DNA from: an uncultured Chloroflexota bacterium
Lineage (GTDB): Bacteria > Chloroflexota > Limnocylindria > Limnocylindrales > CSP1-4
DNA length: 64,000 bases
Assembly: GCA_903822495.1 (NCBI GenBank)
Contig: CAIJPD010000018.1
Span: forward strand, 1-64,000
Direction of reading: 5' to 3'
This document shows, one piece after another, positions 17,404 to 25,410 of the stretch. Positions within the stretch are counted from its first letter, which is position 1; each line of letters opens with the position of its first letter. The notes beneath the pieces were generated by a model. That model was not told the DNA's origin. It saw only the letters and a program-made list of their open reading frames with translations, and made no database searches. A program made the position numbers and the translations under genes.

Positions 17404-18309
17404 GTGCGCGAAGAACGCGTCGAGTATCTGAGCGAAGGCACCAAGGTCGTCGGCTGGCTTCGGCTGCCCGAGGGCGACGGTCCCTTCCCCGCGGTCGTGC
17501 AGGGCCCCGGCTGGCTGGGCCTCGCCGATGCCAAGGCGTACGTGCCCTGGCACAAGGCGCTCTGCGATTCGGGCGTCGCCGTGCTGTCCAGCGACTACCG
17601 CGGCCACGGCCAGAGCGACGGCGAGCGAGGCTGGATCATCCCGGAGCGGATGGTCGAGGACATCATCAACTCCGTCACCTACCTCGAGACCCGACCGGAG
17701 ATCGACCGCCGCCGGATCGGCGCGTTCGGGATGGGCGGCATCGGCGCCGGGAACGCCATCCTGGCCGCCGGCCGCGACCCGCGGATCCGCACCGTGGCCG
17801 TCCAGTCGGTGGTCGCGGATGGAGCCCTCTGGTTCCAGCGCATGCGCCGCGAGTACGAGTGGGTGGAGTACAAGAAGCGCGTCGCCGAGGACGCCCGCCG
17901 CTACGTCCTGACCGGCGTCAGCGAGATGGTCAACCCGCGCGTGGACCTGATGGTCGGAGCACCGGAGCGAGCCAACTTCTCCGGCAAGAAGGACGTTGAC
18001 GCCAAGATGGAGGCGGAGTTCCACCTGTACAGCGCCCACCACCTGATGCGCTACCGCCCCATCGACGTGGTCCACCACCTGGCCGGCCGCGGGCTGCTGA
18101 TCATCGGCGTCGACGACGACGCGGTGACCCCCGACGAGCACGCGGTGATGCTCTACGAGGCGGCCTACGAGCCCAAGAAGCTCGTCCGACAGTACGAGAC
18201 CAGCCACTACCAGTCGTATACCCAGAACTTCGATCGCCTCTCGCGCGAGTTCGTGGACTGGTACCAGCGCTACCTCGTCGCACCCCTCTTCGAAGTCCTG
18301 GAAGGCTAG
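17404..18309 (+). CDS. Alpha/beta-hydrolase-fold protein lacking the nucleophilic serine
   Basis: 301 residues with the fold of dienelactone-hydrolase/X-Pro-peptidase-like alpha/beta hydrolases: oxyanion-side QGPGWLG (residues 33-39), DYRGHGQSDG, the strand-5 motif RIGAFG (104-109), an acid-turn VDDDAVTPDEH and a late histidine in TSHYQSY. The nucleophile elbow, normally G-x-S-x-G, reads G-M-G-G-I, so glycine G111 stands where serine should be. Aspartate and histidine positions remain. The GTG start has GGAGG seven bases upstream. It is three bases from the cyclic amidohydrolase gene, and a paralogue at 33268 has the same partner and the same substitution. It may therefore be a non-hydrolytic partner or use another mechanism. 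Confidence 0.8.
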   Translation: MREERVEYLSEGTKVVGWLRLPEGDGPFPAVVQGPGWLGLADAKAYVPWHKALCDSGVAVLSSDYRGHGQSDGERGWIIPERMVEDIINSVTYLETRPEIDRRRIGAFGMGGIGAGNAILAAGRDPRIRTVAVQSVVADGALWFQRMRREYEWVEYKKRVAEDARRYVLTGVSEMVNPRVDLMVGAPERANFSGKKDVDAKMEAEFHLYSAHHLMRYRPIDVVHHLAGRGLLIIGVDDDAVTPDEHAVMLYEAAYEPKKLVRQYETSHYQSYTQNFDRLSREFVDWYQRYLVAPLFEVLEG

Positions 18310-18312
18310 GCC

Positions 18313-19710
18313 ATGGCGATCAACAGCCCCAAGGCGCAGCTGACGATCCGTTCCACCCGCATCCACACCCCGGAGGGGTGGCAGGACGGCACCATCGTCG
18401 TCTACGGCGGGAAGATCGCGGGGGTGGTCGAGCCCGGCCTCGCCCCCGCCGCGGAGCGCCACATTGACGCCGGCGACAAGCCGGTCATCCCGGGCCTGAT
18501 CGACACCCACGTCCACGTCCGCGATCCAGGCTTCACGCAGAAGGACGACTGGTTCTCCGCGAGCCAGGCGGCGGCGGCCGGCGGCGTGACGACGATCATC
18601 GACATGCCCAACGTGCAGCCGGTCCCCAACAACGTCGAGGTCTACCGGAGTCACACGGCCAACGCGGCGTCCAAGAGCGTCGTGGACTTCGGCCACAACG
18701 CCAGCGCCACCATCCCCGAGAACATCGCCGGGCTGGCCGAGGCGGGCGCCACAGCGTTCAAGATCTTCATGATGACCGACATCGGGCGGAGCTATCCGCA
18801 CATGCCGGGCACGGCGGTCAACCACCACGGGACCCTGTTCCGGATCTGCGAGGAGGTCGCGAAGACCGGCAAGACCCTCCTGGTCCACCCGTGGGACCAG
18901 GAGCTGTACGAGCTGCTCGTCGCGCGCGCCCAGGCCAAATGGGGCAAGGACTACCGCTCCTACGCCCGGGCCGCCCGCCAGGCCGAAGGGATCGTCTTCG
19001 ACTCCGGCATCCAGACCATGATCCTCATGCAGCGCGAGACGGGCGTCCGCCTGCACCTGCTCCACGTGATGACCAAGGGCGGCATCCAGATGATCAAGGA
19101 GGCCCAGGCGCGCGGCCAGGCCGTGACCGCCGAGGCCAACCCCCACTCCCTGTTCATCGCCAACAGCTGGTCCGCCATCGAGAAGTGGGGCCCCTACGTC
19201 CTGGGCCTGTGGGTCCCGGAGGACCACGCCCAGGCGCTCTGGGACGCCACCGTCCAGGGCGGCGTGGACGTCATCGCCACCGATCACTCCCCGCACACCC
19301 GCGAGGAGAAGGAGGTGGGCTGGACGGACATGTACGCCACCCCCGGCGGCAGCCCGCTGGTCCAGCACTACCTGTCGCTGATGCTGACGGCCTACAACGA
19401 GGGCAAGATCAGCCTGGAGCGGATCGTCGAGACCTGCTGCGCCAACCCGGCCAGGCTGTGCAACGTGTACGGCACCAAGGGCGCCATCACCCCCGGCGCG
19501 GACGCGGACCTGGTGGTCCTGGACCTCGACCAGGAGATGACGATCCGGGCCGAGGAGACCTACTACAAGGTGGGCTGGACCACCCTGGACGGGCGAACCG
19601 TCAAGGGCGTCCCGACCCACACCATCCTGCGCGGCAACGTGATCGCCGAGAACGGCGTCGTGACCGCGGAGGCCGGCAGCGGCCGGCCCATCACCCTGCC
19701 GACGGCCTGA
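18313..19710 (+). CDS. Cyclic amidohydrolase (dihydroorotase/hydantoinase/allantoinase superfamily)
   Basis: 465-residue binuclear-metal amidohydrolase that opens cyclic amide rings. All metal ligands are visible: H66 and H68 in DTHVHVRDPGF, the carboxylated lysine K150 in FKIFM, H192 in LLVHPW, H251 in LHLLHV, and D324 in IATDHSPH. The start signature matches dihydroorotase/allantoinase, but the protein is diverged from each named enzyme, so the ring (dihydropyrimidine, hydantoin, allantoin or other) stays open. It follows the alpha/beta-hydrolase-like gene by three bases and precedes CoxG and the molybdenum hydroxylase, which suggests hydroxylation of a ring followed by ring opening. A paralogue sits at 34310. 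Confidence 0.9.
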   Translation: MAINSPKAQLTIRSTRIHTPEGWQDGTIVVYGGKIAGVVEPGLAPAAERHIDAGDKPVIPGLIDTHVHVRDPGFTQKDDWFSASQAAAAGGVTTIIDMPNVQPVPNNVEVYRSHTANAASKSVVDFGHNASATIPENIAGLAEAGATAFKIFMMTDIGRSYPHMPGTAVNHHGTLFRICEEVAKTGKTLLVHPWDQELYELLVARAQAKWGKDYRSYARAARQAEGIVFDSGIQTMILMQRETGVRLHLLHVMTKGGIQMIKEAQARGQAVTAEANPHSLFIANSWSAIEKWGPYVLGLWVPEDHAQALWDATVQGGVDVIATDHSPHTREEKEVGWTDMYATPGGSPLVQHYLSLMLTAYNEGKISLERIVETCCANPARLCNVYGTKGAITPGADADLVVLDLDQEMTIRAEETYYKVGWTTLDGRTVKGVPTHTILRGNVIAENGVVTAEAGSGRPITLPTA

Positions 19711-19773
19711 CGGCCCCGGCTTCCAACGCGAGCATGCGGGCCGGCACGGCCGGACCCGCCCGGAGGCAACACC

Positions 19774-20253
19774 GTGATCCTCGACATCTCCAAGAGCGTC
19801 ACGCTGCAGGTCCCGGTCGACCGGGTCTGGGCGCTGCTCCAGGACCCGCCGGCCGTGGCGGCCTGCCTGCCCAACGTCCGCGACTTCCGACAGGTCGACG
19901 GGGTCCCGGGCAAGTGGGCCACGGTGCTGGTGGAGAAGCTTGGCCCGTTCTCGGTCCAGGTGGCGCTGGTCATCGAGGTGACGGAGGACGCGGCGACGCA
20001 CCGGATCACGGCGCGGGTCGCGGGCGACGACAAGGGCGGGGCGGCGCGGGTCCGCGGCGACCTGGTGGCGGGGGTCATCGCGGCCGGCGACTCGGCGTCT
20101 GCGGACGGCGCCACCCTCAACATCACGTCCAACGTGGAGGTGCTGGGCCGCCTCGCGACGCTGGGCGCGGTGCCCATGAAGCGGCGCGCCGACCAGATCT
20201 TCGAGCTCTTCGTGAAGAACATCGGGCAGGCCCTGGAGGGACAGCGTGGCTGA
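19774..20253 (+). CDS. CoxG-like SRPBCC family protein
   Basis: 159 residues of the CoxG/SRPBCC (START-like) fold. In CO dehydrogenase operons CoxG helps anchor or assemble the molybdenum enzyme at the membrane. Similar genes accompany many organic-substrate hydroxylases. The N-terminal VPVDRVWALLQDPPAVAACLPNV is the typical family signature. The GTG start follows CGGAGG by about six bases, and the end overlaps the 2Fe-2S gene by 8 bases. The classical CoxG C-terminal amphipathic tail is short here. Its place directly in front of the hydroxylase genes supports a role in maturing that enzyme. Confidence 0.88.
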   Translation: MILDISKSVTLQVPVDRVWALLQDPPAVAACLPNVRDFRQVDGVPGKWATVLVEKLGPFSVQVALVIEVTEDAATHRITARVAGDDKGGAARVRGDLVAGVIAAGDSASADGATLNITSNVEVLGRLATLGAVPMKRRADQIFELFVKNIGQALEGQRG

Positions 20254-20773
20254 ACAGGCGGCCGAGTCGGCCGAGGCGGGCGGGCTGCCCGAGAAGATCA
20301 CCATTCAGATGACCGTCAACGGGCGGCCCGTGGCGGTGGAGGCCGACCCCTGGGAGGCCCTCTCGCACACGCTCCGGACCCGACTGGGCCTGACCGGCAC
20401 CAAGATCTCGTGCGACGTCCAGGCCTGCGGCGCCTGCACCGTCCTGGTCGACGGGCTGCCCCGGAGCTCGTGCACGTACCTGGCCTACGAGGCGCAGGGC
20501 CGGGAGGTCCTCACGGTCGAAGGCCTGGAGACCGCCGACGGCTCGCTCTCCCCCGTCCAGCAGGCGTTCATCGACCAGAGCGGCTACCAGTGCGGCTACT
20601 GCACGCCGGGCATGCTGCTCGCGACGCACGCGCTGATCACCAGCGAGGACGCCGACGATGACGACGCCGTCATCGAACACATGAGCGGCAACCTCTGCCG
20701 GTGCACCGGCTATGTCCCGATCGTGGCCGCGGTCCTCCAGGCCCGCAAGGCCGCCGCCGCGAGCCGGGGGTAA
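20246..20773 (+). CDS. Molybdenum hydroxylase small [2Fe-2S] subunit
   Basis: 175-residue iron-sulfur subunit with both cluster sites: C56, C61, C64, C76 (CDVQACGAC) and C116, C119, C151, C153 (CGYC...CRC). A 17-residue N-terminal extension precedes the ferredoxin fold, and an Asp-rich insert (residues 135-142) sits between the two halves of the second site. The GTG start overlaps the CoxG gene; the fusion subunit begins six bases after its stop. It should carry electrons between the molybdenum and FAD domains of the next gene product. Confidence 0.94.
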   Translation: MAEQAAESAEAGGLPEKITIQMTVNGRPVAVEADPWEALSHTLRTRLGLTGTKISCDVQACGACTVLVDGLPRSSCTYLAYEAQGREVLTVEGLETADGSLSPVQQAFIDQSGYQCGYCTPGMLLATHALITSEDADDDDAVIEHMSGNLCRCTGYVPIVAAVLQARKAAAASRG

Positions 20774-20779
20774 CCAGCC

Positions 20780-23700
20780 ATGCCGCACTTCACGCACCCG
20801 TTCCGCATCGCCCAGCCGGCCACGCTGGCCGAGGCCAGCCGCCTGCTCCTGGACGCCGACGGCGCCGCCGCGGTCTACGCCGGCGGCTCCGAGCTCCTGC
20901 TCACCATGAAGCAGGGCGGCCTCCGCTATGACACGCTGGTGGACATCAAGACCATCCCGGGCCTGGATGTCGTCGCCCCTGCCGGGGCCGCCATCTCCAT
21001 CGGCGCGCTGGCCACCCACCGATCCATCGCCAAGTCGGCGGCCGTCCGCACGGCGTTCCCGTTCCTGGCCCGCCTCGAGGGGACCATCGCCAACCCGCGC
21101 GTCCGCGCGACGGGCACGCTGGGCGGCAACCTGTGCTTCGCCGAGCCCCATTCGGACCCGGCCACGCTGCTCCTCGCCCACGACGCGGTCCTGCACGTCT
21201 CGGGGCCCGACGGCGACCGCGCCATCCCGGTCATGGACTTCACCATCGGCTCGTACACCACGGCGCTGGAGCCCGGCGAGATCCTGCGCTCCATCGACGT
21301 GCCCCGCCTGGGCGCCAACTCGCTGGTCGCGTACCAGCGGGTGCAGCAGCTTGAGCACCGGCCCATGCTGGGGGTCGCCGTCCGGCTGGACCTCGATGAT
21401 GCCCGCCGCGTCATCGTGGGGAGCCGCGCCGCCGTGGGTGCCGCCGCGCCGCAGCCCACCCGCAGCGAGGCCGCGGAGGCGCTCCTCCTCGGCGATATCG
21501 CCAGTATCGACGCGCGAATCGCCGAGGCGGCCGCCGCCCTCGCCGACGCCGCCGATCTGCTCGACGACGCCGACGGCAGCGCCGCCTACAAGCGCCACCT
21601 GATCGGCGTCCACCTGCGCCGCCTGGTCCAGGGCGCGCTCAAGGGCGAGATCCCGCAGATCGGCGTGCCGCGCAAGCGCCGCCCGCTCGAGGCGATGATC
21701 GGCGAGTGGCAGCACGGCCGCGAGCGCACGCCACCGGCCGACTTCAAGGTCATCGGCCGCTCGCTCCCGCGGACGGACGGGCGCCCGAAGGTCACCGGCA
21801 CGGCCGTCTACACGGCGGACATCTCGCTGCCCCAGATGGCGCACGCCAAGGTGCTCCGGAGCCCGGTGGGCCACGCCCGGATCCTGTCGATCGACGTCGA
21901 GGCGGCCAAGGCCGTGCCCGGCGTCCTCGACGTGATCACGGGCCAGGACCTCCTGACGCTCCGCCGCCAGCTGTTCGGCCACGCCTACCGCGACAACACC
22001 ATCCTGGCGATGGAGAAGGTCGTGTACGCGGGCGAGGCGGTCGTGGCGGTCGTGGCGGAGGATGCCGCCACGGCACAGCGCGCCGCGGATCTGGTGGAGA
22101 TCGCGTACGACGAGCTGGAGCCGGTGATGACGCCGGAGCAGGCCCTGCGCGAGGGCGCGCCGCTCATCCACGAGGAGCCCCACGAGATCGGCCACGCCCC
22201 GGGCCACATCAACCTGGAGGGCCGCGCGCCCGGCACCAACCGGCTCACCAACGACATCGTCCAGTGGGGCAACATCGACGAGGCGTTCGCCAGGGCGAAG
22301 ACCATCGTCGAGGGCGAGTACTACTACCCGATGTCGTTCGTGTACACGATGGAGCCGTACGCCTCGATCGCCGACTACCGCGGCGGCGAGGTGACCATCC
22401 ACACCACCGGCCAGCACACCTACACCACCCGGCGCGACATCGCCGACATCTTCGGCCTGCCGCTCTCCAAGGTCCGGATCGCCACCCCGTACGTGGGCGG
22501 CGGCTTTGGGGCCAAGTCCTACTCCAAGGTGGAGCCGCTCGCCGCGGTCTGCTCCTGGAGGGTGGGCCGTCCGGTGAAGGTGGAACTGACGGTCGAGGAG
22601 ACGGTGCTGACCACCCGGGCGCTCGACGCGCGGGTCTGGCTCAAGACCGGCGTGGACGAGCACGGCCGGCTGATCGCCCGCCAGGCGCGGGTCCTCATGA
22701 ACGCCGGTGCGTTCTCCCAGAACGCCATGCTGGTCTCGGCCAAGACGTCCACTCGGATGGTGGGGCCGTACAACTGGGACGCCGTGGATATCCAGGTCCG
22801 CTCGGCCTACACCAACACGAGCCCCGGTTCGTCCTATCGCGGGTTCGGCGGCGTCCACGGCTCGCTCCCGGGCGAGGTCCAGATGGACGAGACGGCCGAG
22901 ATCCTGGGCGTGGACCCGGTGGAGTACCGGCTCCAGAACCTGGTCGAGCGCGACCACGAGTTCTGGCCCGGCAAGCGCCGCCTGCACGCCGACGTCAAGG
23001 CCAACCTGCGGATGGTCGCGGGCGGTATCGGCTGGGGCACCACGGTGGAGCCCGAGAACACCGGCAAGGGCGTGGGCCTGATCGTGATGGACTCCGGGGC
23101 GGTGCCCATCGGGCGCAGCGAGGTCCGCCTCCACGGCGACGGCTCCGTCACGGTGCTGACCGGGGCCGCGGAGCTGGGCCAGGGCTCGCGCACGGTCCTG
23201 GCGATGGTCGCCGCCGAGGAGTTCGGCGTGGGCCTCGACAAGGTCCGGATCTCGATGTCCGACTCCGGCGTCGCCCCCTACGCCCGCTCCACCGGCGCGG
23301 ACCGGACCACGATCATGGAGGGCTCCACCATCCTCCTGGCCTGCCAGGACATCAAGCAGCAGATGCGCGACATGGCGGCCGAGATCTGGAGCGCGCCGGC
23401 GGCGGACATCACCGCCACCAACGACGGGGTCCAGCGCGGCCAGCTGTTCATGCCCTGGTCCGAGGTGATCGAGCGCTACTTCACCATCCAGGACATGGAG
23501 GTGAGTGGGCGCGGCCACATCCGGCCCAAGAACTCCGAGTGGGCGCTCATCCCCCCGTCGTGGGAGAACCCCGTGGTGGGGGCCCGCGTTGAGGCCGATC
23601 CCGAGACCGGCGAGTGGTGGGTCAAGAGCCTGATCGACGTCGCGGACATCGGCCTGGCGCTCAACCCCACCCTGGCCGACGGCATGGACACGGGCTCGCT

Positions 23701-24103
23701 GATCCAGTCGCTGGGCATCGCGATGCGCGAGGAGCTCATCTACGACGGCCAGCAGCTCTCCAACGGCTCGGTCCTGGGCTACCGCGTCCCGGAGATGGCC
23801 GACATCCCCGACCAGATGCACACGTTCGTGGTGGAGAACCGCGACGGGATGGGCCCGTACGGGTCGAAGGCGCACGGCGACGGGTCCATGTCCGTTGTGG
23901 CGCCGGCGATCGCGAACGCGCTCCACGACGCGCTGGGGGTGCGGTTGCATCGCGCGCCGTTCACGCCGGAGCGGGTCTGGAAGGCCATGCTGGACCGGGA
24001 CGCGGGGGTGAACCCCAACCCCACCGCGGGGATCCCGGACTGGTGGAAGGCCACGGACTGGACGGACCGCCACGCGCCCAAGCCCTCGGGCAAGGGGCAC
24101 TGA
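20780..24103 (+). CDS. Molybdenum hydroxylase, fused FAD-binding + molybdopterin-binding subunit
   Basis: A 1107-residue fusion of what are normally two subunits. Residues 1-290 are the FAD subunit (YAGGSE at 33-38, GTLGGNLCFAEPHSDP at 112-127). After a basic linker (PRKRRP) residues 315-1107 form the molybdopterin-binding large subunit (RTDGRPKVTGTAVYTAD, YRGFGGVHG loop, GQGSRT). With the separate 2Fe-2S gene just upstream, the enzyme is complete. In eukaryotic xanthine dehydrogenase all three are joined in the order FeS-FAD-Mo; here only FAD-Mo is. The active-site glutamate (KGGGEGS in the enzyme at 5006) is aspartate D1034 in SKAHGDGS, unusual for a residue that acts as general base. No CO-dehydrogenase AYRCSFR loop is present. 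A hairpin terminator follows. Confidence 0.92.
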   Translation: MPHFTHPFRIAQPATLAEASRLLLDADGAAAVYAGGSELLLTMKQGGLRYDTLVDIKTIPGLDVVAPAGAAISIGALATHRSIAKSAAVRTAFPFLARLEGTIANPRVRATGTLGGNLCFAEPHSDPATLLLAHDAVLHVSGPDGDRAIPVMDFTIGSYTTALEPGEILRSIDVPRLGANSLVAYQRVQQLEHRPMLGVAVRLDLDDARRVIVGSRAAVGAAAPQPTRSEAAEALLLGDIASIDARIAEAAAALADAADLLDDADGSAAYKRHLIGVHLRRLVQGALKGEIPQIGVPRKRRPLEAMIGEWQHGRERTPPADFKVIGRSLPRTDGRPKVTGTAVYTADISLPQMAHAKVLRSPVGHARILSIDVEAAKAVPGVLDVITGQDLLTLRRQLFGHAYRDNTILAMEKVVYAGEAVVAVVAEDAATAQRAADLVEIAYDELEPVMTPEQALREGAPLIHEEPHEIGHAPGHINLEGRAPGTNRLTNDIVQWGNIDEAFARAKTIVEGEYYYPMSFVYTMEPYASIADYRGGEVTIHTTGQHTYTTRRDIADIFGLPLSKVRIATPYVGGGFGAKSYSKVEPLAAVCSWRVGRPVKVELTVEETVLTTRALDARVWLKTGVDEHGRLIARQARVLMNAGAFSQNAMLVSAKTSTRMVGPYNWDAVDIQVRSAYTNTSPGSSYRGFGGVHGSLPGEVQMDETAEILGVDPVEYRLQNLVERDHEFWPGKRRLHADVKANLRMVAGGIGWGTTVEPENTGKGVGLIVMDSGAVPIGRSEVRLHGDGSVTVLTGAAELGQGSRTVLAMVAAEEFGVGLDKVRISMSDSGVAPYARSTGADRTTIMEGSTILLACQDIKQQMRDMAAEIWSAPAADITATNDGVQRGQLFMPWSEVIERYFTIQDMEVSGRGHIRPKNSEWALIPPSWENPVVGARVEADPETGEWWVKSLIDVADIGLALNPTLADGMDTGSLIQSLGIAMREELIYDGQQLSNGSVLGYRVPEMADIPDQMHTFVVENRDGMGPYGSKAHGDGSMSVVAPAIANALHDALGVRLHRAPFTPERVWKAMLDRDAGVNPNPTAGIPDWWKATDWTDRHAPKPSGKGH

Positions 24104-24144
24104 GCGAGTCGCTCGCCTGCCATCGCGCACAACGACACGGTGGA

Positions 24145-24174
24145 TCGAGGCCCCGCCCGCAGGTGGGGCCTCGA
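24145..24174. terminator. Terminator between convergent genes
   Basis: TCGAGGCCCC (24145-24154) pairs with GGGGCCTCGA (24165-24174); the loop can partly pair as well. It lies between the stop of the hydroxylase fusion (+) and the stop of the small WXG-like gene (-), so it can serve both strands. Confidence 0.6.
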
Positions 24175-24193
24175 CGATTCCAGCCGCTGACGA

Positions 24194-24406
24194 TCAGGGC
24201 GGACGCACGCTCCGGAGCGCAGTGTCGACCACGCCCATGACCTGGTCAGCGGCAGTGGTCACCTGGTCGGAAGCATCCTCGAGAGGCACGTAGCGGTCTG
24301 CTTCGAAGTCCGACCCGGACTGGTCACGCCAGCCCGTCCGGGCGGCAGCGAACTTCTCGTGCAGCCAGCGCAACTGGGCATGGAGCGACTCGGTCGCGTT
24401 CGCCAT
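24194..24406 (-). CDS. Small WXG-like protein (70 aa)
   Basis: Hypothetical 70-residue helical protein, last gene of the FtsK/WXG100-type operon. Residues 26-42 read WRDQSGSDFEADRYVPL, a turn of the W-x-D-x(n)-F kind that joins the two helices of WXG100 proteins. The first half and the tail are amphipathic helices. It starts two bases after the stop of the 235-residue helical protein. The most likely role is a secreted or partner protein of the same system. No characterised homologue comes to mind, so the call rests on shape and context. Confidence 0.6.
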   Translation of the reverse strand: MANATESLHAQLRWLHEKFAAARTGWRDQSGSDFEADRYVPLEDASDQVTTAADQVMGVVDTALRSVRPP

Positions 24407-24408
24407 CC

Positions 24409-25116
24409 TCAGCCGCCCTGTTCCTTGTACGACGGGCCCGTCTCGATTGCCTCGGGGTCTCGATGAACCCCCGGGGGGTACTGATCACTCGTGGGGCCGG
24501 TGCTCTGCGACGGCCAGCCCGTTCCGGCTTCGGACGTTCGCTGGGGCAGGCTCGCCAACCTCTCGCGATCGGCGGCCTCCTTCGCTTCGGTCTCTTGGCG
24601 GAGCTCCGCTACCCGCACCTCGAGGTCGCGGACGGTGCCCGTCATCCCGTTGCGCCCGATGCCGCCCAGGCCAATCTGCCAGGCGTGATACGCCTCGAGG
24701 CTGGTGACCCGGGCGTCCAGGCCAGCATCCAGCGCCGGCAGCACGGAGGCGAGATAGGAAGCGTATTGCTGGGCCGCCGAACGCCACGCATCCGCCGCCT
24801 GGTCCACTCTGGACTGCCAGTCGGCGATCCGGCGGAGCTCGTGCTGTGCCTCTTGCACATCGGCGACCGCGGCGCTGCAGTCGAACGGCGCACCCGCTGC
24901 CGCGGCCAGCAGCGCGGCTGCTTCACACCCCTCCAGGGCCAGGCGTCGCCGGCGCAGCTCGCGCTGCCACTGCTGGTTGATGTCCGCCAGGATCCCCTGG
25001 CCGTGCGCCACTTCCCCGTCGACGCCCGTGAGCGCGTGTTGCTGGTTGTCCCCGAACGCGGCCAGGTCGAACCGGAGCTGCTCGAGCGCACGGATGTCGA
25101 CGTCCGCGGTGCCCAC
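24409..25116 (-). CDS. Helical coiled-coil protein of the WXG100-type operon
   Basis: 235 residues, almost entirely helical. Heptad-like stretches cover roughly residues 40-75 (QQWQRELRRRRLALEGCEAA) and 85-140, then a Gly-rich break (LGGIGRNGMTG) and a final helix (LEVRVAELRQETEAKEAADRE). The tail is polar and Pro/Ser-rich. No signal peptide or membrane segment is present. Length and position after a WXG100-like gene resemble long helical substrates or chaperones of type VII systems (LXG/EspB-like), but there is no diagnostic motif. It begins three bases after the WXG100-like gene, so the two are surely co-transcribed. Confidence 0.65.
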   Translation of the reverse strand: MGTADVDIRALEQLRFDLAAFGDNQQHALTGVDGEVAHGQGILADINQQWQRELRRRRLALEGCEAAALLAAAAGAPFDCSAAVADVQEAQHELRRIADWQSRVDQAADAWRSAAQQYASYLASVLPALDAGLDARVTSLEAYHAWQIGLGGIGRNGMTGTVRDLEVRVAELRQETEAKEAADRERLASLPQRTSEAGTGWPSQSTGPTSDQYPPGVHRDPEAIETGPSYKEQGG

Positions 25117-25119
25117 GGG

Positions 25120-25392
25120 TCAGCGAACCTGGAGATAGGCATCGATGCTCTCGATCAGTCGGAGCAGGTGGCGCTCGTGATCGGCCGTGGTCGCGAGATA
25201 CCGGTCGATCCCCCGGCCCACTTCTTCGAGCGCCTCGCCAAAATCGCGGTACTTGTCGTCGCGCCACACATCTCCGAGGCCCTTCCATGCACCGACCATG
25301 CTCCGGTAGTCGGATTCGAGGCCCTGGTTGAACTTCTGCAGGTGAGCCCGGAACTCGATCATTGCCTGCAGGTTCGTCTGCGCGGTGGTCAT
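25120..25392 (-). CDS. WXG100-like protein (90 aa)
   Basis: 90 residues, close to the 95-100 of ESAT-6/CFP-10-type proteins, and predicted as two antiparallel helices. The turn carries W43 in VWRDDKYRDF (residues 42-51), the W-x-D-x(2)-Y-x(2)-F form of the WXG motif, with a further W36 before it. WXG100 proteins are dimeric substrates of type VII export driven by an FtsK/SpoIIIE ATPase, and such an ATPase is encoded directly upstream. No signal peptide is present, as expected. The C-terminus LIESIDAYLQVR has no YxxxD/E export signal in the mycobacterial form. Confidence 0.75.
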   Translation of the reverse strand: MTTAQTNLQAMIEFRAHLQKFNQGLESDYRSMVGAWKGLGDVWRDDKYRDFGEALEEVGRGIDRYLATTADHERHLLRLIESIDAYLQVR

Positions 25393-25410
25393 CGGGCGGC
25401 TCCTCTCATG

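Noticed and set aside
5006-24103. coxSML carbon monoxide dehydrogenase operons
   Set aside because: The subunit order and CoxG look cox-like, but all three Mo domains have FRGYG, FRGFG or YRGFG loops and none the AYRCSFR loop of CO dehydrogenase. They are named only as molybdenum hydroxylases.
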